DNA from: Tubiluchus corallicola
Taxonomy: Eukaryota > Priapulida > Priapulimorpha > Priapulimorphida > Tubiluchidae
Direction: 5' to 3'
Assembly (NCBI GenBank): GCA_030141605.1
Contig: JAQGDQ010000251.1
Location: 1-64,000 of the forward strand
DNA: 64,000 bases
Position numbers and translations under genes: made by a program. The number at the start of each line of letters is the position of its first letter. Position 1 is the first letter of the stretch. This document shows positions 48,961 to 61,061 of this stretch, in pieces. The notes under the pieces are model-generated. The model searched no databases. It was not told where the DNA came from and saw only the letters and a program-made list of their open reading frames with translations.

Positions 48961-50284
48961 TGTGAATATGACAACCTTCTATATTTCTACGGGAAAACCA
49001 TTGAAGATCTGAAAACTTAACTCCTACCACTTTTGTAGGTATGAAAACTAAACAGGTAACCTAAAGAGGCTGACATTAAATACATACCAAATGTGTTACT
49101 TTTTAGCCAATTAAAAACAGCTACTACAACGCAGCCAGACGCAATAAAGACTATTTTCTTTGCACTATACTCGCCTATAACGTTATTCCTGCTGCAATAC
49201 AAACGCCAAAAGCCAACGCAACTTTTTCACTCTTAAAATATTTTTACACAAGACAACTTCTTGCGTTCCTCTCTCCACAAACCTCACAGTCAAACTAAAC
49301 AGTCTGCCTTAGAGCTTTCCTATATACGGCGCTGAATAAGATTACTACATTGTTGAAAACCATGCCGATTATTTCTCTCTTTCATTGCAGCCAAGTCTAA
49401 TAAATTCTGAAAGGGGCCATCGTTTTCAAAACTGTTTGCATGCATGCGTACTATTCACCGGTTGACGCATTTTTTCTTTTCTCAATATAGCACCATTCTT
49501 TCCCGTATTGAATTTGCAAAACAAAGCTTTGTATTATATAGCAGCGCACGGCAAAGCTACAAGATTCATCTATACGGACTGCCGTGGACCTTTCACAAGA
49601 TTTCTATACTGCCGAGGAGTTGAATTTGTCTCCTTACAAAAGGAAGGCTTTATTTAAACAGGAAACTCATGAATGCTAAATCCTCAAATAACACTGGCTT
49701 TCACCGGGCGCAATTATGCGTGTGCAAATGCAAGAATATGTCCGTGTATTGCAAGCAACAGTGAAAACTGTAAAAGTTGTTGCTGCTAAATGGATAGTGA
49801 GTCAAAAATACATCAGAAAAGACGAACAGAAATATGTATAGAGATCAATAGCCGCCGTTCTCTATACAGCTAGTGAGGCACATAAACAAGATATGAACTC
49901 AAATGTAAAACAGCTAAAGGGTAAAAGAAGAAAATATTCTAACATTTACTAGTGCAAAGAGGACTTAGAGGACACACTCAGCCACCGAATCGTTTTCGGA
50001 TGGAAAGTTCCGCGTTCTACTGGTCTCTTCTTTCATTTTGTCGCCTGTTCTTTGGTATTGCTGGACGAATGTAAAGAGCTTCTAAAATTTCCACGTCCTT
50101 TGCTCTAATTGTGCAAGCACTTTATATATAAACCTAAAAAAATTGGTGAACAAGTTCTTTGAATTTCTTTGCTATTTTAACATTTTCTACTGTTGCGTTG
50201 CACAACAGACCCAACGTAGTCCAACCTAATCTACAAAAGTGAAAATTAGAATTACTTAATTATTTTGCACTATAATTATGCTTT
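48961..50284. other. unannotated DNA
   Basis: 49330-50100 is less AT-rich than the window average, but no frame, repeat or motif could be supported. Confidence 0.4.
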
Positions 50285-50304
50285 AATATGTTCAGTCAAG
50301 TGCA

Positions 50305-50366
50305 GCAGATGGACTATCATGGAATCTTGATGTCTTGGTGTGGGTTCGAATCCGACCGTCCAAAGA
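50305..50366 (+). mobile_element. tRNA-like remnant (possible SINE head)
   Basis: A perfect B box GGTTCGAATCC (50343-50353) is followed at the right distance by GTCCA (50358-50362), which pairs with TGGAC at 50310-50314 as an acceptor-like stem. The span of about 55 bases is too short for a full tRNA, so part of the D or anticodon arm is missing. A decayed tRNA pseudogene or SINE head fits. Confidence 0.45.
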
Positions 50367-50370
50367 TTTC

Positions 50371-51082
50371 TTTCTTTCTTAATTTTCACCTTTAGAAATA
50401 GATTTTTTGACCATTTGTCTACCTACTATGTTTTAATCGCCTGGCATGTTTTGCGGTTTTATCTTGAAATTATTTCTTAGGCAAAACTACAGTTTTGAAA
50501 CTATTTCATATGTGAATATATTGGTTGTTGTACACTTGGATCGCACGTATGAGTACGCCAACTAATAACACTTTAACCCAATAATTTGTTTGTCTAAGTT
50601 TGTATCACTAAAGTAATATTTGTGATATGTCAGCCATGAGACTGTACTGTATCACAGAATGATTTAGAAAGACGTTCTTTTTCTTGAATAGTACATAACG
50701 CACTTAATTACCTGTAAGATTACCAGTTTAATCGAAGTCAAGATTTAAGTCTATTGAGTTAGTTAAGTTTATTTACATTTCTATAGCGTACTATCCATTT
50801 GCATGGTCTAGAAAACTTTACAATAATTACAATCAGTCATTACACACTCTGATAATAAATTTATGCAAAATTATAAATTGTATAGAATGGATCTAAAATA
50901 AGTCATGAGAATATAGCAAGTAAGTATTAAACTAGTAAGTTCTGAGAATATAAAAAATTTTGAATTTACGTACATATTAAAGCGTGAATTGAGAGCTTTC
51001 TGTGGGAACCCAATGTCGGAACTATTGTAAAATTCTCTGATAATTACTTGAGATTCAACCCCACTACGAAGCAACAAAAATG
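50371..51082. other. unannotated AT-rich DNA
   Basis: No feature recognised; perhaps the body of the SINE-like unit at 50305, but no second copy was seen. Confidence 0.4.
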
Positions 51083-51091
51083 CAGAGAGCG

Positions 51092-51148
<57 letters not shown>

Positions 51149-51187
51149 GAGAGGAGGAGGAGGAGAGAAAGAGACAGAGACAGAGAG
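51083..51187. repeat. (GA)n microsatellite with GGA block
   Basis: GA dinucleotides, then a GGAGA/GGAGGA block, then GACAGA units. Polypurine on the plus strand throughout. Confidence 0.95.
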
Positions 51188-51666
51188 ATTTCCGATCATG
51201 ATGTTTCACGATGTTCATATCCGACAAGTTTGCAGACATTCAAACAGTTATTGGAACGGCCCTTGCTATACGTCTTGCTTATAATAGTTCCTTTGAATTG
51301 ACAGAGATCATAGAATGCGTATAATTGTAGAGATTCTCTTTCATTCACAAAGCAAGAATATAGTATTACATGTACAAGCTCTGAGTCATCAATCTCCTGA
51401 ACAAAAAATAAGCGAAAGCTAAAAGCAGGAAAAAGAAAAATGGGTTGCGGATTAGATTAAGGCTACAATTAAATTCAAATCGTATAACGAGCCTAATCCT
51501 TCATGCACCGCAATTTCAGTTCACAGGATATCAGCAGATTTAACGATTACGAATAAGCCGGTTTTTGGTTATACGCTCGTAAACGGAATGTGCTTAACTA
51601 TTTTTGTTGATTCGTTTTTTTGTGAAACGTAGTGGTCTTTTAAAATTAAATGCAACAATTTTTTAT
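51188..51666. other. unannotated DNA
   Basis: No feature recognised up to the start of the repeat copy. Confidence 0.4.
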
Positions 51667-51914
51667 TCGTTACTCGCTTGCGAAGTAACTCCATAAAGAG
51701 GCCTCTTTCTTCTTTCACTTGATTTTCTTCATGTTAATAAGTTGCTAATATTGTGAGGTTACCACAAAGTTACTTCCTATTCTAAATTCTTAGAAAAAAC
51801 GAATTCCGTGACAACGAGTGACAACGAGTGACAACGGCAAATGGTGTTCAAAATGACTTTTCCAAGCAGTTTGGCAGAAAAACTCAGTAAGCAACTAACC
51901 CTATGCTTTGCATG
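51667..51914 (-). mobile_element. hairpin-ended interspersed repeat (copy 4)
   Basis: On the minus strand it ends with GAGTTACTTCGCAAGCGAGT and AAC (51689-51669), the best-preserved hairpin of the family, preceded by GAGGCCTCTTTATG. Its 5' half has AAACTGCTTGG and CACCATTTGCCGTTGTCAC and aligns with copy 3. A local tandem triplication of GTGACAACGA lies at 51809-51836. No coding capacity. Confidence 0.68.
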
Positions 51915-52911
51915 TACCGCTCGTCTACACGTAGCATTGTTGTTTGTTTGCAGTACAATATGCTGCTATATAGATGTACAGAATTAGCACAGATTTTATT
52001 AGTACATTAATAAGGTACATATTTAGAATCGTTTGATTTCGAACACTAACATCAAATCACAAAGATTTGAAAATTAACCCTAACATTACCGAGTGCCAAC
52101 TTGCTTTAAACTTCAGTGTGATACAGAAATATATAGCAAAATTCTGTAAACGAATCCTCTGAACTTTTACCCGTTTTGTATGGTTTTTGTCGATTCATTT
52201 GGAACATCTATGGAAAAAAATTACGGAAAACTGTAATATTCCGATTAACCAAAATTCGCAACACTAAGCTACTGATCAAACATTTACAACAAAAATAAGC
52301 TTGCAAAGATATTATTTTACTGGCATTCTAAAACCTACTGTAAGTCTGCACATGATGAAGTGCAAAAGCATTACTATATGCTGCAAATCAATGCTGTGAC
52401 TACGTTTCTGAAAGGTAATTTTGAGTTATTCGTCATTTATTCAAGAGAAATTAATGTTAAACACTTTTCTGAGACTGCATTCTATGATGCATTTTCTAAG
52501 ATGGTGCAAATTCATAATTGCGTATGAGTGGTGGAACCATAAAAGTGGAAACAGTACAAATTTTGTTGTCCGATCCCTGCATTGTCATGCGTTGCTCAGA
52601 CCCTTAATAAAAGATTTTATTTTTAGATAAACGACTATTTAAATGTTATCAAAAGTTTTGTAGCACATAACAATGAACACACTTTAAAAAACACAGTAGT
52701 TAGATTTTGAAAAAAAAATAAATTACTATGTCATACGTTTTCACAATATCAACAAGTGCTAAATATTTTATAGTAAATAATTGTGCATAATGTTTTATTC
52801 ATTGTGAATAATAAAGTTAACTAACATACAATTTTTTATCATCTAACAATTATGGACCATTATGGAAATAATAGCTTTTAAAACTATGTATAATACATCT
52901 ATTAAAAGTAA
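51915..52911. other. unannotated AT-rich DNA
   Basis: No feature recognised. Confidence 0.45.
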
Positions 52912-53262
52912 ATTCTTATTCTTATTCTTATTCTTGTTCTTGTTCTTGTTCTTGTTCTTGTTCTTGTTCTTGTTCTTGTTCTTGTTCTTGTTCTTGTGCT
53001 TGTACTTGTTCTTGTTCTTGTTCTTGTTCTTGTTCTTGTTCTTGTTCTTGTTCTCATTCTCATTCTCGTTCTCATTCTCATTCTCATTCTCATTCTCATT
53101 TTCATTCTCATTTTCATTCTCATTTTCATTCTCATTCTTATTTTTATTCCTCTTCTTATTCGTATTCTTATTCTTGTTTTATTGTTTTCCTTATGCTCAT
53201 GTTTATGCTTGTTTTTATACTTATTCTTATTTTTGTTTTTGTTCTTGTTATTCTTATTGCGA
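52912..53262. repeat. zoned hexanucleotide (TTCTTN) satellite
   Basis: A 350-bp array with 6-bp period divided into zones: TTCTTA, then about 20 units of TTCTTG (with GTGCTTGTAC interruptions at about 52997), then TTCTCA/TTCTCG, then alternating TTTTCA and TTCTCA (a 12-bp supraperiod), then decayed TTCTTA/TTTTTA. The strand is strongly pyrimidine-rich. Phe-Leu, Leu-Val and Arg-Thr frames are translations of the array. Confidence 0.97.
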
Positions 53263-54298
53263 AGAACCAGGTGATGTATAAAACTTGCTTATTAGGTTGT
53301 AGATAAAAATTACAAACTAGCAACCATCGTCGGCTAAGTTTTCCGGGGATCAGACAAAAATTCTTAATCCCAAATAATGAAAAAAAAACTGAAGGATAAG
53401 GAAGATTTCCTGTTTGCGCCTTTTCAGTATCTTAAGCTTAACGCCAGTGCGGAAGTGACAATGCCAATTTGTCGATTTAAGCAAACGATTACTGCTAAGT
53501 CCAAAAATATTGGGAGTGGGAATTTAGGCCTACTGATAAGAAAAACCCACGCACACTCGGGGAAAGAGGTTTTGTCGTACAAGAGGCGTGCTCAGTAAAT
53601 TCCAATTGAGGAACTGACAAGGCGCCGTTTGCCTGAAGTTCAAAACAACTGCATAGTTCGTCATTTTTTAATTAGCTTTTAAAATGCCTCAATTTAAGCT
53701 ATCTTTGGTTGTAGATTGAACTAGTTACAAATGAACTGTCGTTATGAATACTTTCATTTGCAAATAGATTATCATTTGGGGTGTTAAAATATTTTAACAT
53801 TACTTCATAGCTTTAGAACAAATGTTTAGCTTTGTGTTCTGTATAAGCTTCTCTGAAGTCTTCTATGTAGGCTCTGCTGACTCATATGCAAGATTCGAGT
53901 TCACTTTTTGCCAAAGCCTTTCGATGAAAATTAACATTAACTTTCTGTCTATGTTTATGATTAATAAACTTATTTTGACGTTGAATTTTATAATTGCTCT
54001 GAAATAAAGTAAATTAGAAAGAGTAAAATATTATTCTGTCAAACCTATGCCCTTTGCACTCTGGTAGCTATGCACCCGTGCCGCCAACGCTCCAACTCTT
54101 TAATAATTAAAACGTTAATTGCCTCATTTTAATTAATTAGCATACAGTCACGCAATCGCCAAATTGCAGGTATATGTTACATGTGCAGATATAATCAATA
54201 TCTTAAACTAAAGTTTAACAATTATTAACTTTAACGCAATTTTGAAAAGCTAACTATATGCAATAACATGAATCATTTTTCATATTTTACATGTAAAC
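53263..54298. other. unannotated DNA; 54.06-54.18 kb may be regulatory
   Basis: 54060-54180 is non-repetitive with a dense set of homeodomain-type words (TAATAATTAAAAC, TTAATTGCC, TTTTAATTAATTAGCAT). A plus-strand ATG frame at 53377-53598 is Lys-rich and unrecognised. Confidence 0.3.
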
Positions 54299-54679
54299 AA
54301 GGCTGGATTACCCTATAAGCTATTACAGGCTGCTTGGGGGCCCCAAGCTTGGGGCCCTCAATTTCTCGCAACATTTGGTAAAAAAAATCAGTTTTTTTAA
54401 TACGGATGTGTTGAAATATGTGCTAGTTTGGTTTGCAATACAAAATGCAATAGTGATATTTCTTAACGAATATTTTTGTTGACAAACGAAAGATAGCTAT
54501 ATGCTGGCTCATTTAAAGAATTTGTAATAAGTTTAGTTGAAGCTGTATAAATCTCGCTAAAATGCGTCACGAGTAAAAAAATATTCAAGGGGGTGCGGGC
54601 GAGTTAGAGGTTGGCTCCGTCTGAGGAACCCAAAATTTCGTTACCCTAAGAACCCAAAAAATGGCATAATCCGGTCCTG
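54299..54679. mobile_element. hAT-like non-autonomous DNA transposon (MITE) candidate
   Basis: The ends are imperfect inverted repeats: the left end reads AAGGCTGGATTACCC and the complement of the right end reads CAGGACCGGATTATGCC. Inside each end lies a G/C-run region (GGGGGCCCCAAGCTTGGGGC at the left, GAACCC repeated at the right), a layout I recall from hAT-derived MITEs with ends of the CAGGGCCGGATT type. No coding sequence. No clear 8-bp target duplication could be seen, so the boundaries are uncertain. Confidence 0.5.
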
Positions 54680-56427
54680 CCTATAATTGGTTTAAATATT
54701 TTCGCACATACATGGGTGACGTGAGAGCTTCCATCTGTTCAAGCTTGTTGTTGTTGTTAATCTTCTCTGCATTATGAACGTTGATGTAAAATATAATTAT
54801 ACATCATTATCTAGCCTCATTCTAGCTAAACTAATTTTAAAGATGGAATAAAAAATAAATCATCTTTTTCCCATTTGTACAAAAAGCTGTACTGTTTGTA
54901 ATTTTTCGCATAATTCCCACAATTACATTTATAATTTTTTTATTATTAAAAATTTTCGTTTCTAGAACTCGCTAATTCTTAACGTCTTTAACAAAAAATC
55001 TATAGAGCAGATTTGACGATGAGAAGTAGTGAGTTATCGAAAGGTTATCATTTAATGTTAAAGAATTATAAAAATTGACGTATTTGTGGAATTTCCGTTA
55101 CGTATAAAACCGCTTTATTCTTGGTTATAAAGAATTTCAAAGTAATTGCATGCATATTTCACTGCCCGTGTTGTATTAAATTTTAAAGTCGATGCTGATG
55201 ACATGGCTTCATGGATGACTTTCACAGAAGATATCATTTGGTTTTTAAAGCTGTAAACAAATTTTAAGAACGAACAGCTTAACAATGTAAAATCAGTATT
55301 CAGTTCAACTAAATGTTCAGTGTGCAATATCCAGTACGGGTAAGGTATTTTTCGCGCGACACAAAGTGCGGAAACTTACGAAACCTTACTGTAAAACAGA
55401 CTTATATAAAATGCCGATCACCACGTGCTGGAGAAGTTATACGAGACTCCGAGTTTCACAAATTCTTCTCAAACACGTTTCAAAACCTGTCACAAGGTTT
55501 ACGTGATTACAAAACCTTTATGTAATCATGTGGATCTAATAAACTTATGCACAACAGAAATCTAATACACAACAAAAAGTAAGTTATTGTTAACACCTCA
55601 CGTCCGTGACTGCTAGCATTTCCTAGCTTCCTAGCTTGTGTTTGTTTTTCTGCTACTTCTTATAGTATTACCCTCGACATTCCTAGGCCGAGCACATGCA
55701 GAGTTTTCTCCGGGCTTCTTATCTGTGAAATTTTCTACCGGAAAAGTAGTTTGCTTGAAAACTGTAATCTCATTCGATTCAAAAACAGATAAGCTACCTT
55801 CTATCACTTGCAAAATGTTATTAATTCTGTTTCTTATATAGTCTCAATCACATTTTCATTTTTTCGCAGTAGCACGATTCGTCATTGGTCTTGTTTTGGG
55901 GTAATTTGTATAAGAAACCTTTCAAGCAAAAACGTTGTTTCTAACTTCGGTGCTTTCAAACTTCCTTCAAGTTTTCATCGAGGCGAGGCCACAGTCATTC
56001 ACCTGTTCCTTAAATAAATCATGAACATTCGATGACGAATGTCTTTTTCTTCTTCCGCGACCATTTAATGAACTGATTTCGTATTTTCACTCTTTACAGA
56101 AATCATAGATGAAGACAAGAAATTGAACAAATATTTTGCTCTAAAAACGAATTTCTTAATAGACTAAGAAAAGCATAATAATTTTCTTTGTCTTACCATA
56201 TTTAAAAAAGATTAAAAATGTGATTTCAATCATTAAACGATAAGCCATATTGCCACACATATTGCGCATTTTTGCAATAATAGTTTTCGGAACTGGTGCT
56301 GACAAGCCATTGGCATAACAGCATATGGCATTTTGCTGAATTACCGGCTTTTTACTGCTGTGTTTACATGTCTTAGAAGACATTTCTTTTAGTTTAGATT
56401 GATGATGAATAATAGACCTAATGAGTA
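54680..56427. other. unannotated DNA
   Basis: Frames at 55313-55525 and 55638-56017 are short; the second looks signal-peptide-like only if GTG is accepted as a start, so it is not called. Nothing else recognised. Confidence 0.4.
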
Positions 56428-56479
56428 ACAGATGACGACGACGATAGCGACGACGACGACGACGATGATGATGATGATA

Positions 56480-56513
<34 letters not shown>

Positions 56514-56662
56514 CGATGAGCCGATGATGATGATGATGAAGAAGATGAGGAGGAGAGGAGAAAAAAGAAGAAGGAAAAAAGGAAAAGAAGAAAAAGAAGA
56601 AGAAGAAGATGATGATGATGATGGTGATGATGATGATGATGGTGACGACGACGACGACGATA
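56428..56662. repeat. (GAC/GAT)n - (GAA/GGA)n - (GAT/GAC)n compound microsatellite
   Basis: GAC/GAT units, a central polypurine block of GGAG/GAAAA/GAAGAA (56538-56610), then GAT and GAC units. Ser-, His- and Asp-rich frames on both strands are artefacts. Confidence 0.95.
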
Positions 56663-58078
56663 AAACAAATAAACCTGATAAATTCAATTATAAGCGCATT
56701 ATATCTTTAATGCTGAATCTTAAATCAGTTTCAGGAAATATTTGATAACTACACAACAAAAACAAAACTAAATACATATAAAAACTAAAATCGATGAATT
56801 TAGCCTACCTTTCTTATAATTTTTAATATTAGCACAAACCTTGAGAAACACAGAGCGTTCGTAAGTTAAGGGTTCAGCAGATGAAAAAGGTAGTGCAATA
56901 TCGCTAAGCAAAAAAATCAAGAAAAAGTCCGTTGAAATAATTACTATGCACATTAAAAGATCTACTTTGCAAATTCTGTGAGTCACAATGCTATTCCCGG
57001 CGCTCGCTCTGACGTTTCACAGTTCCTAGTGAAGGCTTGCGACAACATGTTTCGTGACTGCCTGGCAATATAATCATAATATGAGAAACCTTGAAGTGTT
57101 CGGTTTATAAAAGCCTTTACAAGTTGAAATACGCCAACCATTTAACTATACAGACGGCCTTTGTTTTGGGTAAACATTTGCCTGTACAGGCTGCTACGGG
57201 TATGACATTATAAACATATGGCAATTGAAAACAACGCTTTTCCTTATTAATCAATGAAATGATCTATCTCGCTTCTTGTATTTACTTTCTATAAGGACAA
57301 CAATGTGCTCTAATAAACAGAAAGTGCAGAATTGCAGTTTATGACATTTTGTAATTATTAAACCATATAATGTGCATTAGACTAAAACATGTATTCACGC
57401 ATAATGCCTGCGACATAATGCAGAGCAATACAAAACGAAAAGCATGTCTGCACGAATATTGATAATCAATAATCACTTGGTTTGCTATAGTTAATATTTA
57501 AATAGCATTCTATAGAAATTTGCATCATGCTAGGTTCACTTACCTGCGCAGTGACGGACAGGTGAGTGATACCTGCATACTTGATATGCACGGCACAGGT
57601 GAGAACAAAGTACACAAGTAATGCTTACCTGAAACACAATGTTTAAAAACCAAATAAAATGCCTGATGCAAGGCTAATTTGTAATAATTATCACAGCGTG
57701 TCCTCATTATTGTTACTAATATCTCTATTAACAAAGGTGTGTATTAGCCTGAAAGATAATACGGTTTCGCCAAAGAGCAATTCACATAAATCATAAAGAT
57801 GCATATAATTATTAAATCAATACAACGTTTGTATTATATAGTTGTTGTTCTTAAATTTTTCTGTATAAAAACTGCTATAAAATTTTTTACAAAAGCTCAT
57901 AACTGTCATATCGTGTGATGTTATTACTCTCAGTTGAATGAATTGTTTCGAGATATTAGACTGTAAAAGTCACAATTTAGACTGTAATTTTTTATTTTCA
58001 TTTCAGACATTTAATTGCTCCAACCAATAGATTATGATGATATAAATTTAGAACATTATGAGTTTGTCTGTTCTATTC
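56663..58078. other. unannotated AT-rich DNA
   Basis: No coding region recognised. A short inverted piece (CTTACCTG near 57539 and CAGGTGAG near 57560 and 57597) recurs around 57539-57632. Confidence 0.4.
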
Positions 58079-58170
58079 TCTTTTGTTTGTTTGTTTGTTT
58101 GTTTGTTTGTTTGTGTGAGTGTGTGTGTGTGTGTGCGTGCGTGCGTGTGCGTGTGTGTGTGTGTGTGCGT

Positions 58171-58199
<29 letters not shown>
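58079..58199. repeat. (GTTT)n - (GT)n - (GA)n compound microsatellite
   Basis: Eight GTTT-type units, a GT/GC alternating block (about 58112-58170, Z-DNA-prone), then (GA)n to 58199. GTAAGTGTGAGAAC is duplicated just after it (58200-58225). Confidence 0.95.
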
Positions 58200-58201
<2 letters not shown>

Positions 58202-58225
58202 TAAGTGTGAGAACGTAAGTGTGAG

Positions 58226-58865
58226 AATGTTACGTGTGCGTGTGAGTTTTCTTTTATATTGCCTTGGAATATTTAACGCTTTATTTTGCCCACGTTTTCT
58301 TCGTCTAGAACGTTTATTATCCATTTAAAATATTTTATGATCACTGCCAAAATAGTGAAGATAAGAGATGCATTTTCAAGAAAAATAACTATTAATTTAT
58401 AGAAATCATAAAAGTTTAGAGAAATTACAGTGATACATTTATATTTATAACTATAAATATTTCATTTTTAGCTACAAACTTATATTGCAAAATACAAAAC
58501 TCATAGGTTATTGTTTACAAAATATAATCACATTTGTATTTTGTATTATTGTATTAGTATTATTTTAATTGCTTATCATTAAGTAACGGACAATTTATCC
58601 TCAAAATAATGATAAAAAACTTCTGATGAAATGTGTAGTTAAAATTATCTAGATTCGAACTATGGATATTGGACTACAATCCTCCATGTCAGAAGAACAA
58701 GTAGCTCCCCCTTCATCAGGAACTTCGACAATTTTATCGCTTGATTTCAAGAAGATAATTTTTGTAGGATTATTCCAATAATGGAAACAGGATTCTAATT
58801 AATTAATTACCTTAATTGCCCACAAACACGATTACACTAAGAAACTTGGGTTGGTTTTTTAGACC
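58226..58865. other. unannotated AT-rich DNA
   Basis: No feature recognised. Confidence 0.4.
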
Positions 58866-58945
58866 AAGGGCTACGTGGATTAATCATTGAGGTGTTAGGC
58901 TTGCAGTTAAAAGTACCTGGTTCAAATCCAGGCTTCTACGCGACA
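58866..58945 (+). mobile_element. tRNA-like sequence (SINE head or tRNA pseudogene)
   Basis: A perfect T arm: CCTGG (58916-58920), loop TTCAAAT, CCAGG (58928-58932), which also gives the consensus B box GGTTCAAATCC. Upstream, TGGATTAATCATTGAGG at 58876-58892 sits where an A box would be. The last seven bases, CTTCTAC, do not pair well with the presumed 5' end, so it is not a functional tRNA. No second copy was noticed. Confidence 0.55.
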
Positions 58946-59054
58946 CTCTCACACAAGCCTTGATTCAAAAATTTAACACTTGTATCTCTTTCCTCTTATA
59001 AACTTACTGAGGTGTAAAACATTTTATATTCGTTACTTGACTTTTTATCGGAAA

Positions 59055-59345
59055 GTAGAGAAAAGACATGGATTGGAAAGGAAAGAAAGAAATCAAAGAA
59101 GCAAGACAGCGAAAGAGAGAGAGGGGGAGTGAAGGAGAGGGAGAGGGAGACGAGAGAAGAAAAAGAAAAAGGGAGAATGAAACAGAAAGAGAGAAAGAAA
59201 GACAAAGTGCAAGAAAGACAGATAGAGGGAGAGGGAAAAAGAGACAGAAAGAGAAAGAGAAAAAGAGAGAGAAAAAAAGAGAGGAGGAGGGAGAAAGAAA
59301 GAGGGAGGGAGGGATAGAAAATGAGAGAGAGAAAGAGCAAAGGAG
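59055..59345 (+). repeat. 290-bp polypurine (GA/GAA/GGA) tract
   Basis: Nearly all purine on the plus strand, made of GAGA, AAAGA and GGGAG units without a fixed period, broken by few pyrimidines (GACAGC, CAAAGTGC and GCAAG interruptions). Lys/Glu/Arg-rich plus frames and Ser/Leu/Phe-rich minus frames arise from composition alone. Such tracts can form triplex (H-) DNA. Confidence 0.92.
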
Positions 59346-61061
59346 ACGTTGCAATCCCTAATGAATGCTAGTGAATGTTCCATCAGAAAACCTTTTGTAC
59401 TTGAATCCAGGCAGAAATACTAGAAATGAATAATTTATCTCAGTCTCTTCGTGCAGATATGTCATTTCTCCTAGTCAAATCAGTAGTAAATGGCACGCAG
59501 TTGGCTTGCAAGAATTTCTAAAGGCAGGCTATACGCTGCACATCATATTACTCCATCTGCGTCACTAATATCCACTACTGATCGCTATTCATAACACATA
59601 ATGAAAATGCATCAAAAGATATGCATCCTGAATGCAGCTTCTTTGTATGGCTGGGCAACTAATTTAACAGCAATTAAGGGTGGACAATTAGTTAGTCCCA
59701 ACCTCCCAGGAGTGAACCATACCGTGCACTCACTGGTAATGGTTTTTGCCATAAAGCATAATGTACTGATGGGCTCAGCGTTGTTAATATTAGCGCAACT
59801 TTGCACATATCAATAAAAATAAATGCGCGAACGACAGTATTTAAGTTTGTTCCTAATGTACAAACAGTTGTTAAATTTTAAGCCAAATAGGCGCATGATA
59901 ATGCAAATCTAATTCTTAACAATAAAAATGGTGACAATTAATGAAAAAAGTTCCACAGTTAACAAGAAAAACACGACATTTCAAACCACCACTTTAATTT
60001 GTCTTTAGGTGAAAAAATCCCGTGTATCACAGTAATTATTATTAATAATTGCATGTGATGTAATTTTTCAGCTGCAAATAAACTACAGGAGTAATTGGCT
60101 AATTTAGCAAGATGTTTTAAAATTAGATAATCGTGATTTCCTATATTTTGTCTAATTTTAAAATGATTATGACTTTTTTATACTTTGTCTAGTTTTAAAG
60201 TTTATTTTTAAGTTCGAAATTTCCAAGTAATAAGTCAATTGCAGAATAAAATATAAAGCTTATTGCCCACACAACTTGCGTTCCTATAGAAGATATTTAC
60301 CAGTTTCACACTGTTAACATTCACGTTTATAACAATAGTAAATCAATAACAATCAAAATAGATTAAATTTATTGTAAACTTCAATTTAAATTTGCATATT
60401 GCTTGCAATGCTTTATTTGTGAAGTTATGAGGTTTATTTGTATTAATTAGTGGTAGTGAAAAAAATGTTTTGAAAACTCCCACCTCCCATGCAGAATATA
60501 GAATAGAAAATTTACATAAAAAACATTTTTAGAACTATGTTATGAGTTATGAGTTTGAGCCAAAATTGATTCCATAAGAACTTCCTAATTAAACTGAATG
60601 CGTGTGTAATAGCAAAATATTAAAGGAATAAAAATCATTTTAAGTCTTGGCAAAGATAAAACAATCGACTGCAAAAGGCATTACGGAACGCTCACAAATG
60701 TATTCTGGATTCTTCATATTCTTCAATAGAATTAGTGAATAATACATTGTAATATTAAAAGTCACCAATGTTTACTGTTTTTTAACAACAGATGTAAGCA
60801 CGTTAGGCATAATATACTACATGTATTACATTTAAGTTAGGTTTCGTGAGCTTGTCAGAAAAATGCCATTACAATTTCATACGACAATATATACGATAAA
60901 AATAGCAAACGCGAAAAACGTGCTACAATAGCCGAATGTGCATTTAAGAGATATTAGAGATAGAGTTTCACGTACTTTTTGCATTTAAGTAACCGTGTGA
61001 TACCTTTATACGACTAAAATTTACAATTCCCAACACATAGGAAATTAGTTAGTGAAGCGGA
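59346..61061. other. unannotated DNA; 59.59-59.82 kb may be conserved
   Basis: 59590-59820 is open on both strands (plus 59601-59816, minus 59612-59806), GC-balanced and non-repetitive, with ATGCAT-type words and CATAAAGCATAATG. It could be a conserved non-coding element or a fragment of an exon. The rest is AT-rich and without features. Confidence 0.3.

Noticed and set aside
52862-53281. 139-codon Phe-Leu frame
   Set aside because: Follows the six-base period of the hexanucleotide array.
55638-55841. 67-codon frame with a convincing signal-peptide look
   Set aside because: Starts at GTG; no ATG in the leader and no splice acceptor seen upstream.
56156-56668. 170-codon minus-strand frame with His/Ser runs
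   Set aside because: Two thirds is microsatellite; the unique part (MRNMCGNMAYRLMIE...) has no recognised domain and no homologous pattern.
58996-59383. Several 60-116-codon Lys/Glu/Arg and Ser/Leu/Phe frames
   Set aside because: Explained by polypurine composition, which has almost no stop codons in some frames.
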